A stretch of DNA of 6,670 nt from positions 1 to 6,670 of the forward strand of contig SBBR01000080.1 in assembly GCA_005239615.1 (NCBI GenBank). The letters are read 5' to 3'. Both the position numbers and the translations under genes were made by a program. The stretch comes from an archaeon. GTDB taxonomy: Archaea; Iainarchaeota; Iainarchaeia; Iainarchaeales; Iainarchaeaceae. This document shows positions 1-5,640 of this stretch, piece by piece. The notes beneath the pieces are model-generated. The model saw only the letters and a list, made by a program, of their open reading frames with translations, searched no databases and was not told the origin of the DNA. Each line of letters begins with the position of its first letter. Position 1 is the first letter of the stretch.

Positions 1-711
1 CTCGAAGCTGCCGATGTCATACCATTTTTCCATGAATATGAAGGCGTATACAGGCTTGTGCCCTGCGAGCCACCTTATGAAGTCGCCAGCGTTATCGGGT
101 GGGTTTTTTGCCTCGATGTAGCGAGGAATTTCCTTCACGTCGTCTCTTGTGAAGAGGTAGCACGCTGTTGAGGCGAGCGCGCTGCGTGGCTCCGGCGGTT
201 TCTCCTCGAAACCCGTTATCTTCCCCTCGCCATCGATTTCTACTACGCCGAAAGTGCCCTTGACATTCTCCCTATCGCCCATGTCCTTGCACGCCACCAC
301 GGATGCATTCTTTCGCCTGAAGAAATCCCAGAAAGATGCGAGGCTGTACTCGAAGAGATTGTCGCCCGCAATGACGAGTAACTCATCGTCAATCTTCGCC
401 TCGAGGATTGCGTAATGCATGTCTCCCACAGCGCCCATCCTGTCATCGTTCGAGAGAGTCATGTCGTTTAGTATCCGCACCGGGACCCTGCACCTGAAGC
501 TCTTTGCCCACTGCTCGAACGTGAGCGCGAACTTCTCGTTCGTCACTACAAGCATCTCTGTCACCTCAGATAGCTTGAGGACCCTGCCAATTATGTGCTC
601 GATAATGGGCTTACCCTTCACATCAAGGAGGGGCTTCGGCGTGTTTTTGGTGAGCGGCCATAGGCGCGTGGCGTAGCCGGCCGCGAGAATCAATGCCTTA
701 ATGTCGACCAC
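1..711 (-). CDS. Sugar-1-phosphate nucleotidyltransferase (RmlA/GlmU-like fold), 3' end missing
   Basis: This enzyme would join a sugar 1-phosphate to an NTP, giving an NDP-sugar and pyrophosphate in the cytoplasm. The visible 237 codons cover almost the whole catalytic domain. The nucleotide-binding signature AAGYATRLWPLTKNTPKPLL is at residues 10-29, the metal-binding GDN at 116-118, EEKP at 169-172, and WYDIG with the second metal Asp (D232) at 230-234. The AGYATRL form replaces the usual GGxGTRL and, as I recall, marks a common subfamily. The frame is open at the window edge, so a C-terminal extension such as a left-handed beta-helix cannot be excluded. The start is GTG at 711, the first start codon in frame and just before the first beta strand. 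It lies 48 bases after the UDP-sugar dehydrogenase on the same strand, so co-transcription and supply of its UDP-glucose substrate are likely. Specificity (UTP or dTTP; glucose or another sugar) cannot be read from motifs. Confidence 0.9.
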   Translation of the reverse strand, partial: MVDIKALILAAGYATRLWPLTKNTPKPLLDVKGKPIIEHIIGRVLKLSEVTEMLVVTNEKFALTFEQWAKSFRCRVPVRILNDMTLSNDDRMGAVGDMHYAILEAKIDDELLVIAGDNLFEYSLASFWDFFRRKNASVVACKDMGDRENVKGTFGVVEIDGEGKITGFEEKPPEPRSALASTACYLFTRDDVKEIPRYIEAKNPPDNAGDFIRWLAGHKPVYAFIFMEKWYDIGSFE

Positions 712-759
712 CTTTTTATTCCCATGAAACCACCCAAAAATGTCTCTACAGGCCGCGGG

Positions 760-2043
760 TCATCTTCCTACGCCGAAATACCTGAATCCAAGCGCCCTGA
801 GCCTGGCGACATCAAGGACGTTCCTGCCGTCGACAACGATCATGGATCTCATCGCCGCACCTATTTTTCCATAATCCAATTCCAAAAACTCGTTCCACTC
901 GGTGAGGAGGACAAGGGCGTCTGCGTTTTTTGCGGCAGAGTAAACGTCTTTGGAGTAGGCGATGCCTGCGAATATTTCCCGCGCCTTCGCCTCGGCGACA
1001 GGGTCAATTGCTATGACCTCCGCCTTTTTTCTCAAGAGCCCGTTGATAACCTCTATCGACGTGGCCTCCCGCATGTCATCGGTGTTCGGCTTGAAGGAAA
1101 GCCCGAGCACGACAATTTTTTTGCCCACGAGACTGCCGAGAGCCTTTTTAAGTTTTTTCACTGGCAGCTTTTTCTGCAGGCTGTTGATTTTCTCCACCGC
1201 CTTCATTATCTCGAAATCATATCCAGCGTCCTTCGCCGTCTTCCGGAGAGCCTTCACGTCCTTCGGGAAGCAGCTTCCACCATATCCAGCTCCAGCGTTC
1301 AGGAACTGTCTGCCGATGCGTCTGTCGAGCCCCATGCCCTTCGCCACCTCAACAACATCAGCGCCGACCTTCTCGCAAATCGCCGCGACCTCGTTGATGA
1401 AGGAAATCTTGGTCGCGAGGAAGGAGTTTGAAGCGTATTTTATCAGTTCCGCGCTTTCGGGACTGGTGATGAGGATATAGCATCCCAGCGGCCTGTACAG
1501 ACCTGCGACAGTTTCCGCAGCTTCCCTGTCGTTGCTTCCGATCACTACCCTGTCCGGCTCAAGGAAATCCCTCACAGCCGAACCCTCACGGAGGAACTCC
1601 GGATTTGAGACGACGCTCATGCTGTGTTCCGTGTGCCTCTGCGCAGCATTCCTAACGCTATGCGAGGTGCCTACGGGAACAGTGCTCTTGTCAACGATTA
1701 TTTTCGGCCCGTTGGCGCTCTTACCTATCGTCTCAGCGACATCTAGCACATACTTGAGGTCGGCGTGACCGTCTTCGCCCTGCGGCGTACCTACAGCGAT
1801 GAAAATTATTTTTGAGTCCCTGCATGCAGCAACAGTATCGATAGTGAAGGACAGCCTCTTCTCTGAGATATTTTTCCTAACGAGCTCTTCAAGGCCAGGT
1901 TCGTAAATTGGTATCTGGCCCTTCCTGAGCATGCCCATCTTTGCCTCGTCAATGTCGGCACAAACAACCTCGTTGCCCAAGTCAGCAAGGCAGGCCCCAG
2001 CGACAAGGCCAACATAACCAGTCCCTATTACAGCTATCTTCAT
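760..2043 (-). CDS. ugd: UDP-glucose 6-dehydrogenase family (UDP-glucose/GDP-mannose dehydrogenase)
   Basis: This is a 427-residue NAD-dependent enzyme, the usual length for the family. It probably oxidises UDP-glucose twice to UDP-glucuronate in the cytoplasm, for envelope glycans. The N-terminal Rossmann motif GTGYVG is at residues 7-12. NPEFLREG is at 147-154, and the central-domain helix has K202 and N206. The catalytic-cysteine motif GYGGSCFPKD (253-262) has C258 and D262. The C-terminal NAD/UDP-binding domain has GLSFKPNTDDMRE at 314-326. All expected catalytic residues are present. The start is ATG at 2043, because the protein then opens MKIAVIGTGYVG, exactly at the first strand; a longer reading from 2103 adds 20 residues that match nothing in the family. 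The stop is TGA at 760-762. It leads a leftward pair with the nucleotidyltransferase and diverges from a second one. Related UDP-GlcNAc, UDP-ManNAc or GDP-mannose dehydrogenases share these motifs, so the exact substrate is inferred. Confidence 0.93.
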   Translation of the reverse strand: MKIAVIGTGYVGLVAGACLADLGNEVVCADIDEAKMGMLRKGQIPIYEPGLEELVRKNISEKRLSFTIDTVAACRDSKIIFIAVGTPQGEDGHADLKYVLDVAETIGKSANGPKIIVDKSTVPVGTSHSVRNAAQRHTEHSMSVVSNPEFLREGSAVRDFLEPDRVVIGSNDREAAETVAGLYRPLGCYILITSPESAELIKYASNSFLATKISFINEVAAICEKVGADVVEVAKGMGLDRRIGRQFLNAGAGYGGSCFPKDVKALRKTAKDAGYDFEIMKAVEKINSLQKKLPVKKLKKALGSLVGKKIVVLGLSFKPNTDDMREATSIEVINGLLRKKAEVIAIDPVAEAKAREIFAGIAYSKDVYSAAKNADALVLLTEWNEFLELDYGKIGAAMRSMIVVDGRNVLDVARLRALGFRYFGVGR

Positions 2044-2110
2044 CAGAAAAAACCTGTTTATTTGAAACAAAAAAGTCGGGATTTCAGACAATAATATCCC
2101 CAAGCACGGC

Positions 2111-2118
2111 TTTTAAAT
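2111..2118 (-). promoter_or_regulatory. Putative TATA box for the leftward dehydrogenase-nucleotidyltransferase pair
   Basis: On the minus strand this reads ATTTAAAA, followed by GCC. With the usual archaeal spacing of about 25-27 bases, transcription would start near 2087 and leave a leader of about 45 bases before the ATG at 2043. A weaker A/T stretch near 2091-2097 could serve instead. No strong Shine-Dalgarno sequence is visible before that ATG. Confidence 0.4.
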
Positions 2119-2169
2119 GAATTGGTGCGAAAACAGGAGGGCGCGACAAACCAAACTTTAAATTGAATT
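2112..2169 (+). repeat. Imperfect direct repeat of a TATA-like element in the divergent promoter region
   Basis: TTTAAATGAATT at 2112-2123 and TTTAAATTGAATT at 2157-2169 differ by a single inserted T and start 45 bases apart. Each copy overlaps one of the two proposed TATA boxes. They could be paired promoter elements or binding sites for a regulator of both transcripts. Both are A/T-rich, so chance resemblance is possible. Confidence 0.35.
2157..2164 (+). promoter_or_regulatory. Putative TATA box for the rightward nucleotidyltransferase
   Basis: The sequence TTTAAATT is preceded by CAAACCAAAC, which resembles an A-rich BRE. Its centre is about 28 bases upstream of the ATG at 2189, so a start site at or next to the ATG, and hence a leaderless mRNA, is expected. 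There is no Shine-Dalgarno match just before the ATG, which fits. Confidence 0.55.
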
Positions 2170-2188
2170 TCGGGGCATAGTCTTGGTC

Positions 2189-2914
2189 ATGACAAAAATC
2201 TCGCAGGCCTTTGTCCTCGCGGGTGGGAAGGGCAAGAGGCTGAGACCGCTCACCCACTCCACCCCAAAGCCGCTGATTAAGGTGCATGGAAAGCCCATAA
2301 TTGAGTACAACACCGAGCTCCTCAAACGCTATGGTGTCAAGGAAATTATCCTCGCGACGGGGCACATGCACGGCAGGCTGGAAGAGCATTTCGGCAATGG
2401 GAAAAAGTTCGGCATCTCCATAAGGTACTCTGTGGAGAAGAAGCCACTTGGTACAGGCGGAGCGCTGAAGGCTGCTGAAAAAATGCTTGACGATAGGTTC
2501 TTCATGCTCAACGGCGACAACATCGCGGACTTCCACCTCGGGGAGATGGCTGCGGAGCATGAAGTATGGAATGCCCTAGCCACTATAGCGCTCAAGGAAG
2601 TGGATAACGTCGCTGGCTACGGCGTGGCCCGCGTCGAGGGGAAAAAAATAGCTGAGTTCGTTGAGAAGCCGGAAAAAGGCAAGGAGCCGAGCAGGCTCGT
2701 GAATGCAGGCACTTATGTCATAGAGAAAAATGCACTGGAGTTCCTTCCAAACGGCTTCAGCCTCATAGAGAAAACCATGTTCCCGGAACTCGCACACATG
2801 GGCAAGCTCTTCGCCCACATACACAAGGGCGTGTGGTTCACTACCGACACCCATGAAAGGCTCAGGAATGCTGAGGAAGGAATCCTCGCGCAAAAACTTG
2901 AAAATCCATGGTAA
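2189..2914 (+). CDS. Sugar-1-phosphate nucleotidyltransferase, second paralogue, with variant metal-site motif
   Basis: This 241-residue protein is a compact single-domain NDP-sugar pyrophosphorylase of the RmlA/MurU/mannose-1-phosphate guanylyltransferase superfamily. The signature AGGKGKRLRPLTHSTPKPL is at residues 11-29, the sugar/base loop PLGTGGAL at 86-93, the metal Asp in NGDN at 108-111, EKP at 159-161, and NAGTYV at 172-177. Near the C terminus, where most relatives have WxDxGTP, it reads WFTTDTHER (216-224). The second metal Asp is therefore shifted to D220, a WxxxDT arrangement I associate with glucose-1-phosphate cytidylyltransferase-type enzymes. The start is ATG at 2189; the frame could be extended to a TTG at 2183, adding only two residues, but promoter spacing favours the ATG. 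It diverges from the dehydrogenase gene and is clearly not a recent copy of the leftward paralogue, so a different NTP or sugar is likely. It lacks any visible acyltransferase or beta-helix domain. Confidence 0.9.
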   Translation: MTKISQAFVLAGGKGKRLRPLTHSTPKPLIKVHGKPIIEYNTELLKRYGVKEIILATGHMHGRLEEHFGNGKKFGISIRYSVEKKPLGTGGALKAAEKMLDDRFFMLNGDNIADFHLGEMAAEHEVWNALATIALKEVDNVAGYGVARVEGKKIAEFVEKPEKGKEPSRLVNAGTYVIEKNALEFLPNGFSLIEKTMFPELAHMGKLFAHIHKGVWFTTDTHERLRNAEEGILAQKLENPW

Positions 2915-3001
2915 CGCCCCGGACAAACTCCCATGCCAACAAAACCCCATCGAAAATGCTGAAATGGTAAGCCAACAGGATCCACAGCCAAGAGTTGGGC
3001 A

Positions 3002-3088
3002 ATGAATGAAAAGGTTATTATTGTAGTTAAGGCAACTACTTCACAGCCGAATACTGTGCGCGCATGCAAAAGACTTTTGGGGATGTGA
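3002..3088 (+). CDS. Possible 28-residue small ORF or leader peptide
   Basis: An ATG at 3002 opens a 28-codon frame that begins MNEKVIIVVKATT and ends with TGA at 3086-3088, three bases before the TTG start of the next gene. Its last bases form that gene's Shine-Dalgarno-like sequence, so its translation could be coupled to the downstream gene. Against this, no ribosome binding site or TATA box precedes its ATG, the best nearby TATA-like segment lies inside it, and an ORF this short arises easily by chance. I recognise no family. Confidence 0.2.
   Translation: MNEKVIIVVKATTSQPNTVRACKRLLGM
3008..3023 (+). promoter_or_regulatory. Weak BRE/TATA-like segment before the fibronectin-III gene
   Basis: GAAAAGGTTATTATTG combines an A-rich BRE-like part with a TTATTATT core. 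A start site about 25 bases downstream, near 3043, would leave a leader of roughly 45-50 bases that includes the Shine-Dalgarno-like sequence. The match is weak. Confidence 0.25.
3081..3088 (+). promoter_or_regulatory. Shine-Dalgarno-like site deciding the TTG start
   Basis: GGATGTGA matches the archaeal consensus GGAGGTGA at seven of eight positions and ends three bases before the TTG at 3092. Because its TGA is also an in-frame stop for the downstream reading frame, the gene cannot start further upstream. This makes TTG the best start. Confidence 0.5.
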
Positions 3089-3091
3089 AGC

Positions 3092-4243
3092 TTGACACCG
3101 AACGAAAAAAATGCGGTCGCGGTTGTCCTTGTGGTGATGGTCACGGCGCTTGGCCTGGCTTTCGCGGCCGGACTGCCACCCTCGCAGCTCCCCGCGCCGC
3201 AGGTCAGTTCCCCGACCCACCCAGATGATTCGTGGGCGAGGAACAACAAACCAAGGTTTGAGTGGGAAAAGGTTGCAGAGGCTGAGTTCTACACTTACTC
3301 CATCGACGACAACGCCGGTACAACCCCGACCGGAAACCGCACGGACAAGAACTCCGCGTCCTTCACGAACGTCCTAGACGGTGAGAGGTACTTCCACGTG
3401 GCTGCATGCATAGCTGCGGGGTGCGGCCCGGCATCACACTACAGGATAAGGATTGACATAACTCCTCCAAGCCCGGTGGAAGGGATTTCCGGCACAGCCC
3501 TTCCCGACGGCTCTATAAAGCTTGAGTGGAACGCGCAGGACGACCCATCAGGCATAAAGGAATACTGGGTGTTCAGGAGCAACGTGCAGAGGACGGTTAA
3601 CAACCGTTATTTCCTCCCATCTGATCCGGGCGTGAAGAAGTTCCAGACCATCGTGACATCCATCATCGACTCCGACGGCCTCAGGGAGGGCACAGCGTAC
3701 TATTACAGGGTGCTCGCGGTAGACAACGTCGGCAACATCGGCACGCCCAGCGGCGTGAAGCCCGTGAGGAACGTTCCAGCGGAAAACGGGGAAGCGCAGC
3801 CGGCCCCAACTGTCGGGCCTGACGCAAATGCCGGCACGGATACAGGAGTAGGGGAAGTTCCAGGTCCAGGCATCGCTGGGCCGGAGGAAAATGTGCCTTC
3901 ACCCGACAATGAAACCGGGCCGGAGACAAGCGATGGGGCTACTGGCAAAGTGGCACCTGAAAGCGGCGGGCAGGGTGATGAGAGGCCCCTATCCGACAGG
4001 GCATACGACGTGCAGCCGCAGGCCAGCACAGGTGGCAAAGGTAACGCTGAACCCACGGGCCATAGCTCTGCTGTTTGGATAATAGCTGCGTTCATATTGG
4101 TTGCCGGGGCCTCTGCCTATGTCCTGTTTGGCCAGCACGGAAAAAAAGCCGATAGGGAAAAAACTCTGGGCAAGCACATTGACCAGAAGGTACAGGCAAT
4201 AGGCCACGCCACTGGCGCGAAGTGGAAAAAGGCAGGAAAGTGA
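3092..4243 (+). CDS. Membrane-anchored surface protein with two fibronectin-III-like domains
   Basis: I do not recognise a named family for this 383-residue protein. In order it has: a hydrophobic signal/anchor at about 8-26 with AFAA|G resembling a signal-peptidase site; a first beta-sandwich domain at about 40-123 (FEWEKV, YFHVAA, GPASHYRIRID); a second, more typical fibronectin-III domain at about 124-226 (IKLEWNA, EYWVFRSN, YYYRVLAVDNVGN); a low-complexity Pro/Gly/Glu/Asp linker at about 227-325; a transmembrane helix at about 327-347; and a Lys-rich tail at 348-383. The positive tail predicts an exterior N-terminal part and a cytoplasmic C terminus. Such modules usually mediate adhesion or binding; no catalytic motif is visible. 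The only cysteines, C106 and C111, lie together in domain 1. The start is TTG at 3092, backed by a Shine-Dalgarno-like site and an in-frame stop immediately upstream; the next Met (residue 16) would cut the signal segment. Function is unknown. Confidence 0.82.
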   Translation: MTPNEKNAVAVVLVVMVTALGLAFAAGLPPSQLPAPQVSSPTHPDDSWARNNKPRFEWEKVAEAEFYTYSIDDNAGTTPTGNRTDKNSASFTNVLDGERYFHVAACIAAGCGPASHYRIRIDITPPSPVEGISGTALPDGSIKLEWNAQDDPSGIKEYWVFRSNVQRTVNNRYFLPSDPGVKKFQTIVTSIIDSDGLREGTAYYYRVLAVDNVGNIGTPSGVKPVRNVPAENGEAQPAPTVGPDANAGTDTGVGEVPGPGIAGPEENVPSPDNETGPETSDGATGKVAPESGGQGDERPLSDRAYDVQPQASTGGKGNAEPTGHSSAVWIIAAFILVAGASAYVLFGQHGKKADREKTLGKHIDQKVQAIGHATGAKWKKAGK

Positions 4244-4264
4244 CACTCGCAGCCCATTTGCATA

Positions 4265-4283
4265 AATTCGGCACGGGCGAATT
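4265..4283. repeat. Short inverted repeat (possible hairpin or operator)
   Basis: AATTCG and CGAATT are perfect complements around the loop GCACGGG. The flanks add a broken match (TAA before, TTA after with one bulged base). The stem is short and A/T-rich, so it would be a weak RNA hairpin. Its position fits a 3' end element of the surface-protein gene or an operator for the reductase gene. Confidence 0.25.
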
Positions 4284-4337
4284 GATTTACCAACCAAAAT
4301 CGGCGTTGGAAAAACATTTGGGCCGCCAAACCAATTC

Positions 4338-4345
4338 TTTTTAAT
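4338..4345 (+). promoter_or_regulatory. Putative TATA box for the geranylgeranyl reductase-family gene
   Basis: TTTTTAAT is preceded by CGCCAAACCAATTC, whose AAACCAA also occurs before the TATA box at 2157. The centre is about 36 bases from the ATG at 4378, which predicts a start site near 4368 and a leader of about 10 bases. No Shine-Dalgarno sequence is obvious. Confidence 0.5.
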
Positions 4346-4377
4346 TACCGTTTTCCCATTGAATTCTCTGGTCACAA

Positions 4378-5523
4378 ATGTACATGACGACAGTTGTTGG
4401 GGCCGGCCCGTCCGGCCTTGCCGCCGCGAAGAGGGTGCAGGAGCGCGGCTGGGAGACGGCAGTTATCGAGGAGCACCCGAAGGTCGGTGACCCGGTTGCG
4501 TGTACAGGCCTCATAAGCGTTTCAGGCGTGAAGGACCTCGGCATCAGGAAGGAGGCCGAGGAGGTGCTCATGAATGAGATAAGGGGCGCCCAGATTTTCT
4601 CGCCGAGCCACGAGATGATAGAAGTGAAGCGCTCCGAGACCGTGGCTTATGTGGTGGACCGCGGTGGGTTCGACAGGGTGCTTGCCCGCACCGCGGTTGA
4701 AGCAGGGGTTGAGCTGAAGCTGAACACGCGCCTCATCGACATCCGCGGCGAAACCCTCTTCGTGGAGCACAAGGGAAGGGGCGAGCTCATAAAGTCCAGA
4801 GTGATTGTGGGAGCTGACGGCGTCAATTCCCGCACCCGCAAGATAATCGGTATCGAAACAACTGCAAAGGACTACGTGCACGCTTACCAGATGGACGTAA
4901 AAGGAAGGTTTGACCCGCGTTACGTCCAGCTCTACTTTGGGGATTACTCGAAGGGTTTCTTCGCTTGGGTGGTGCCTGAGAATGAGGAGCGTGCGCGCGT
5001 CGGTCTGGCGAGCACCTCCGGCAACATCCGCAAGGACTTCAACCTCTTCGTGCAGGAGAAGAACATAAGCGGAGAGTTCTGCGATATGTGCTCGTCGCTG
5101 ATTCCTGTCGGCGAGCCGTTCCGCAGCATCGTGAAGGATAATGTGCTTCTCACAGGTGACGCGGCCTTCCAGACGAAGGCTACGAGTGGCGGAGGAATTA
5201 TTTTGGGAATGCTGGCCGGAAGGATTGCTGGAGATTCCATCGACGCGCACTTCAAGAACAACCTCCCACTCAAGAATTACGAGCGCAACCTCGAGCCCAT
5301 AAACAAGGAGCTGCGGCTCCACTGGAAGATTAGGCAGTTCATGAACTCTCTTAGCAACGAGCAGATGGATGCCATGTTCCGCAAGATGGGCAGGGCAAAA
5401 GTGGGGGAGTTCCTCGCGCAGGCGGGGGACATGGACAGGCCTTCGCGCTTTATCGGAAAGCTCATGCTCAAACCCTCGCTGTGGAGGCTCTTCCCGGAAG
5501 CGGTGAAGTTCATCACGACGTAA
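4378..5523 (+). CDS. Geranylgeranyl reductase-family FAD-dependent oxidoreductase
   Basis: This 381-residue flavoprotein probably saturates the geranylgeranyl chains of archaeal ether lipids, acting at the membrane with reduced FAD. The N-terminal FAD-binding Rossmann motif GAGPSG is at residues 8-13. VGDPVACTGLIS (36-47) carries C42, at the position of the cysteine conserved near the flavin in this family. DRGGFDR is at 94-100 and VGADGVNSRTR at 144-154. FAWVVP at 195-200 resembles the YxWxFP substrate-domain motif, and the FAD-binding LLTGDAA at 257-263 is followed by TSGGGI at 269-274. The C-terminal region is helical, as expected, and the length is near or slightly under the family norm. 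The start is ATG at 4378; a second ATG at 4384 would also retain the Rossmann fold. The family also includes chlorophyll-type reductases and other FAD monooxygenase-like enzymes, so the lipid substrate is inferred from the archaeal context. Confidence 0.86.
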   Translation: MYMTTVVGAGPSGLAAAKRVQERGWETAVIEEHPKVGDPVACTGLISVSGVKDLGIRKEAEEVLMNEIRGAQIFSPSHEMIEVKRSETVAYVVDRGGFDRVLARTAVEAGVELKLNTRLIDIRGETLFVEHKGRGELIKSRVIVGADGVNSRTRKIIGIETTAKDYVHAYQMDVKGRFDPRYVQLYFGDYSKGFFAWVVPENEERARVGLASTSGNIRKDFNLFVQEKNISGEFCDMCSSLIPVGEPFRSIVKDNVLLTGDAAFQTKATSGGGIILGMLAGRIAGDSIDAHFKNNLPLKNYERNLEPINKELRLHWKIRQFMNSLSNEQMDAMFRKMGRAKVGEFLAQAGDMDRPSRFIGKLMLKPSLWRLFPEAVKFITT

Positions 5524-5536
5524 ACCACAAGCCTTT

Positions 5537-5552
5537 CCAGATGCTGGTTTTG
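5537..5552 (+). terminator. Possible weak terminator after the reductase gene
   Basis: CCAG-atg-CTGG followed by TTTT begins 13 bases after the stop codon. The stem has only four pairs and the T-run four bases, so this may be chance. It is the only terminator-like structure in the gap before the polymerase gene. Confidence 0.2.
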
Positions 5553-5609
5553 TCCAGCGTCGACCATAGCATGGATAGCCGCACCTGCAGAGCACCCCGC
5601 CTGACACGA

Positions 5610-5617
5610 ATTAAAAA
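5610..5617 (+). promoter_or_regulatory. Putative TATA box for the DNA polymerase IV gene
   Basis: ATTAAAAA, preceded by the A-containing segment TGACACGA, is centred about 28 bases before the ATG at 5641. That spacing predicts a leaderless or nearly leaderless transcript. No Shine-Dalgarno sequence precedes the ATG, which agrees. Confidence 0.5.
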
Positions 5618-5640
5618 CGCCTACCGCACTCATTCTATTC

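Larger units (their letters stand above)
2915..3091. other. 177-base intergenic stretch upstream of the fibronectin-III protein
   Basis: No clear terminator follows the upstream stop: there is no T-run. A 28-codon ORF occupies 3002-3088. A weak promoter-like segment lies at about 3008-3023. A tiny hairpin, CCAA-gag-TTGG, is at about 2988-2998. No RNA gene is recognisable. Confidence 0.4.
4244..4377. other. 134-base intergenic stretch with inverted repeat and promoter
   Basis: It holds the perfect 6-base inverted repeat AATTCG (4265-4270) / CGAATT (4278-4283) with a 7-base loop, about 21 bases after the upstream stop. It also holds the TATA-like box for the next gene. The T-rich segments at 4338-4342 and 4351-4354 could also end the upstream transcript, since archaeal termination can rely on T-tracts. 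No RNA gene is seen. Confidence 0.4.

Noticed and set aside
724..1431. 235-codon plus-strand frame opposite the UDP-glucose dehydrogenase
   Set aside because: It lies antisense to the C-terminal half of a gene with complete catalytic motifs, and its translation shows no recognisable domain.
2044..2103. 20-residue N-terminal extension of the dehydrogenase
   Set aside because: The family begins at the MKIAVIG strand. The extension overlaps the promoter region and has no conserved character.
2084..2560. 158-codon minus-strand frame overlapping the second nucleotidyltransferase and the divergent promoter
   Set aside because: It is antisense to the N-terminal half of a clear enzyme and has no motif or promoter of its own.
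3703..4095. 130-codon minus-strand frame opposite the surface-protein stalk
   Set aside because: It is composed of Pro, Ser, Gly and Ala, the reverse-strand image of the low-complexity linker codons, with no supporting start signal.
4265..4283. Inverted repeat considered as a strong intrinsic terminator
   Set aside because: The six-pair, A/T-rich stem has no T-run directly after it. It is kept only as a low-confidence repeat.
4522..5607. 361-codon open frame on the minus strand opposite the geranylgeranyl reductase gene
   Set aside because: The plus-strand protein has a full set of flavoprotein motifs. The antisense translation has none, is rich in His, Arg and Leu, and is typical of a shadow produced by biased GC-rich codons.
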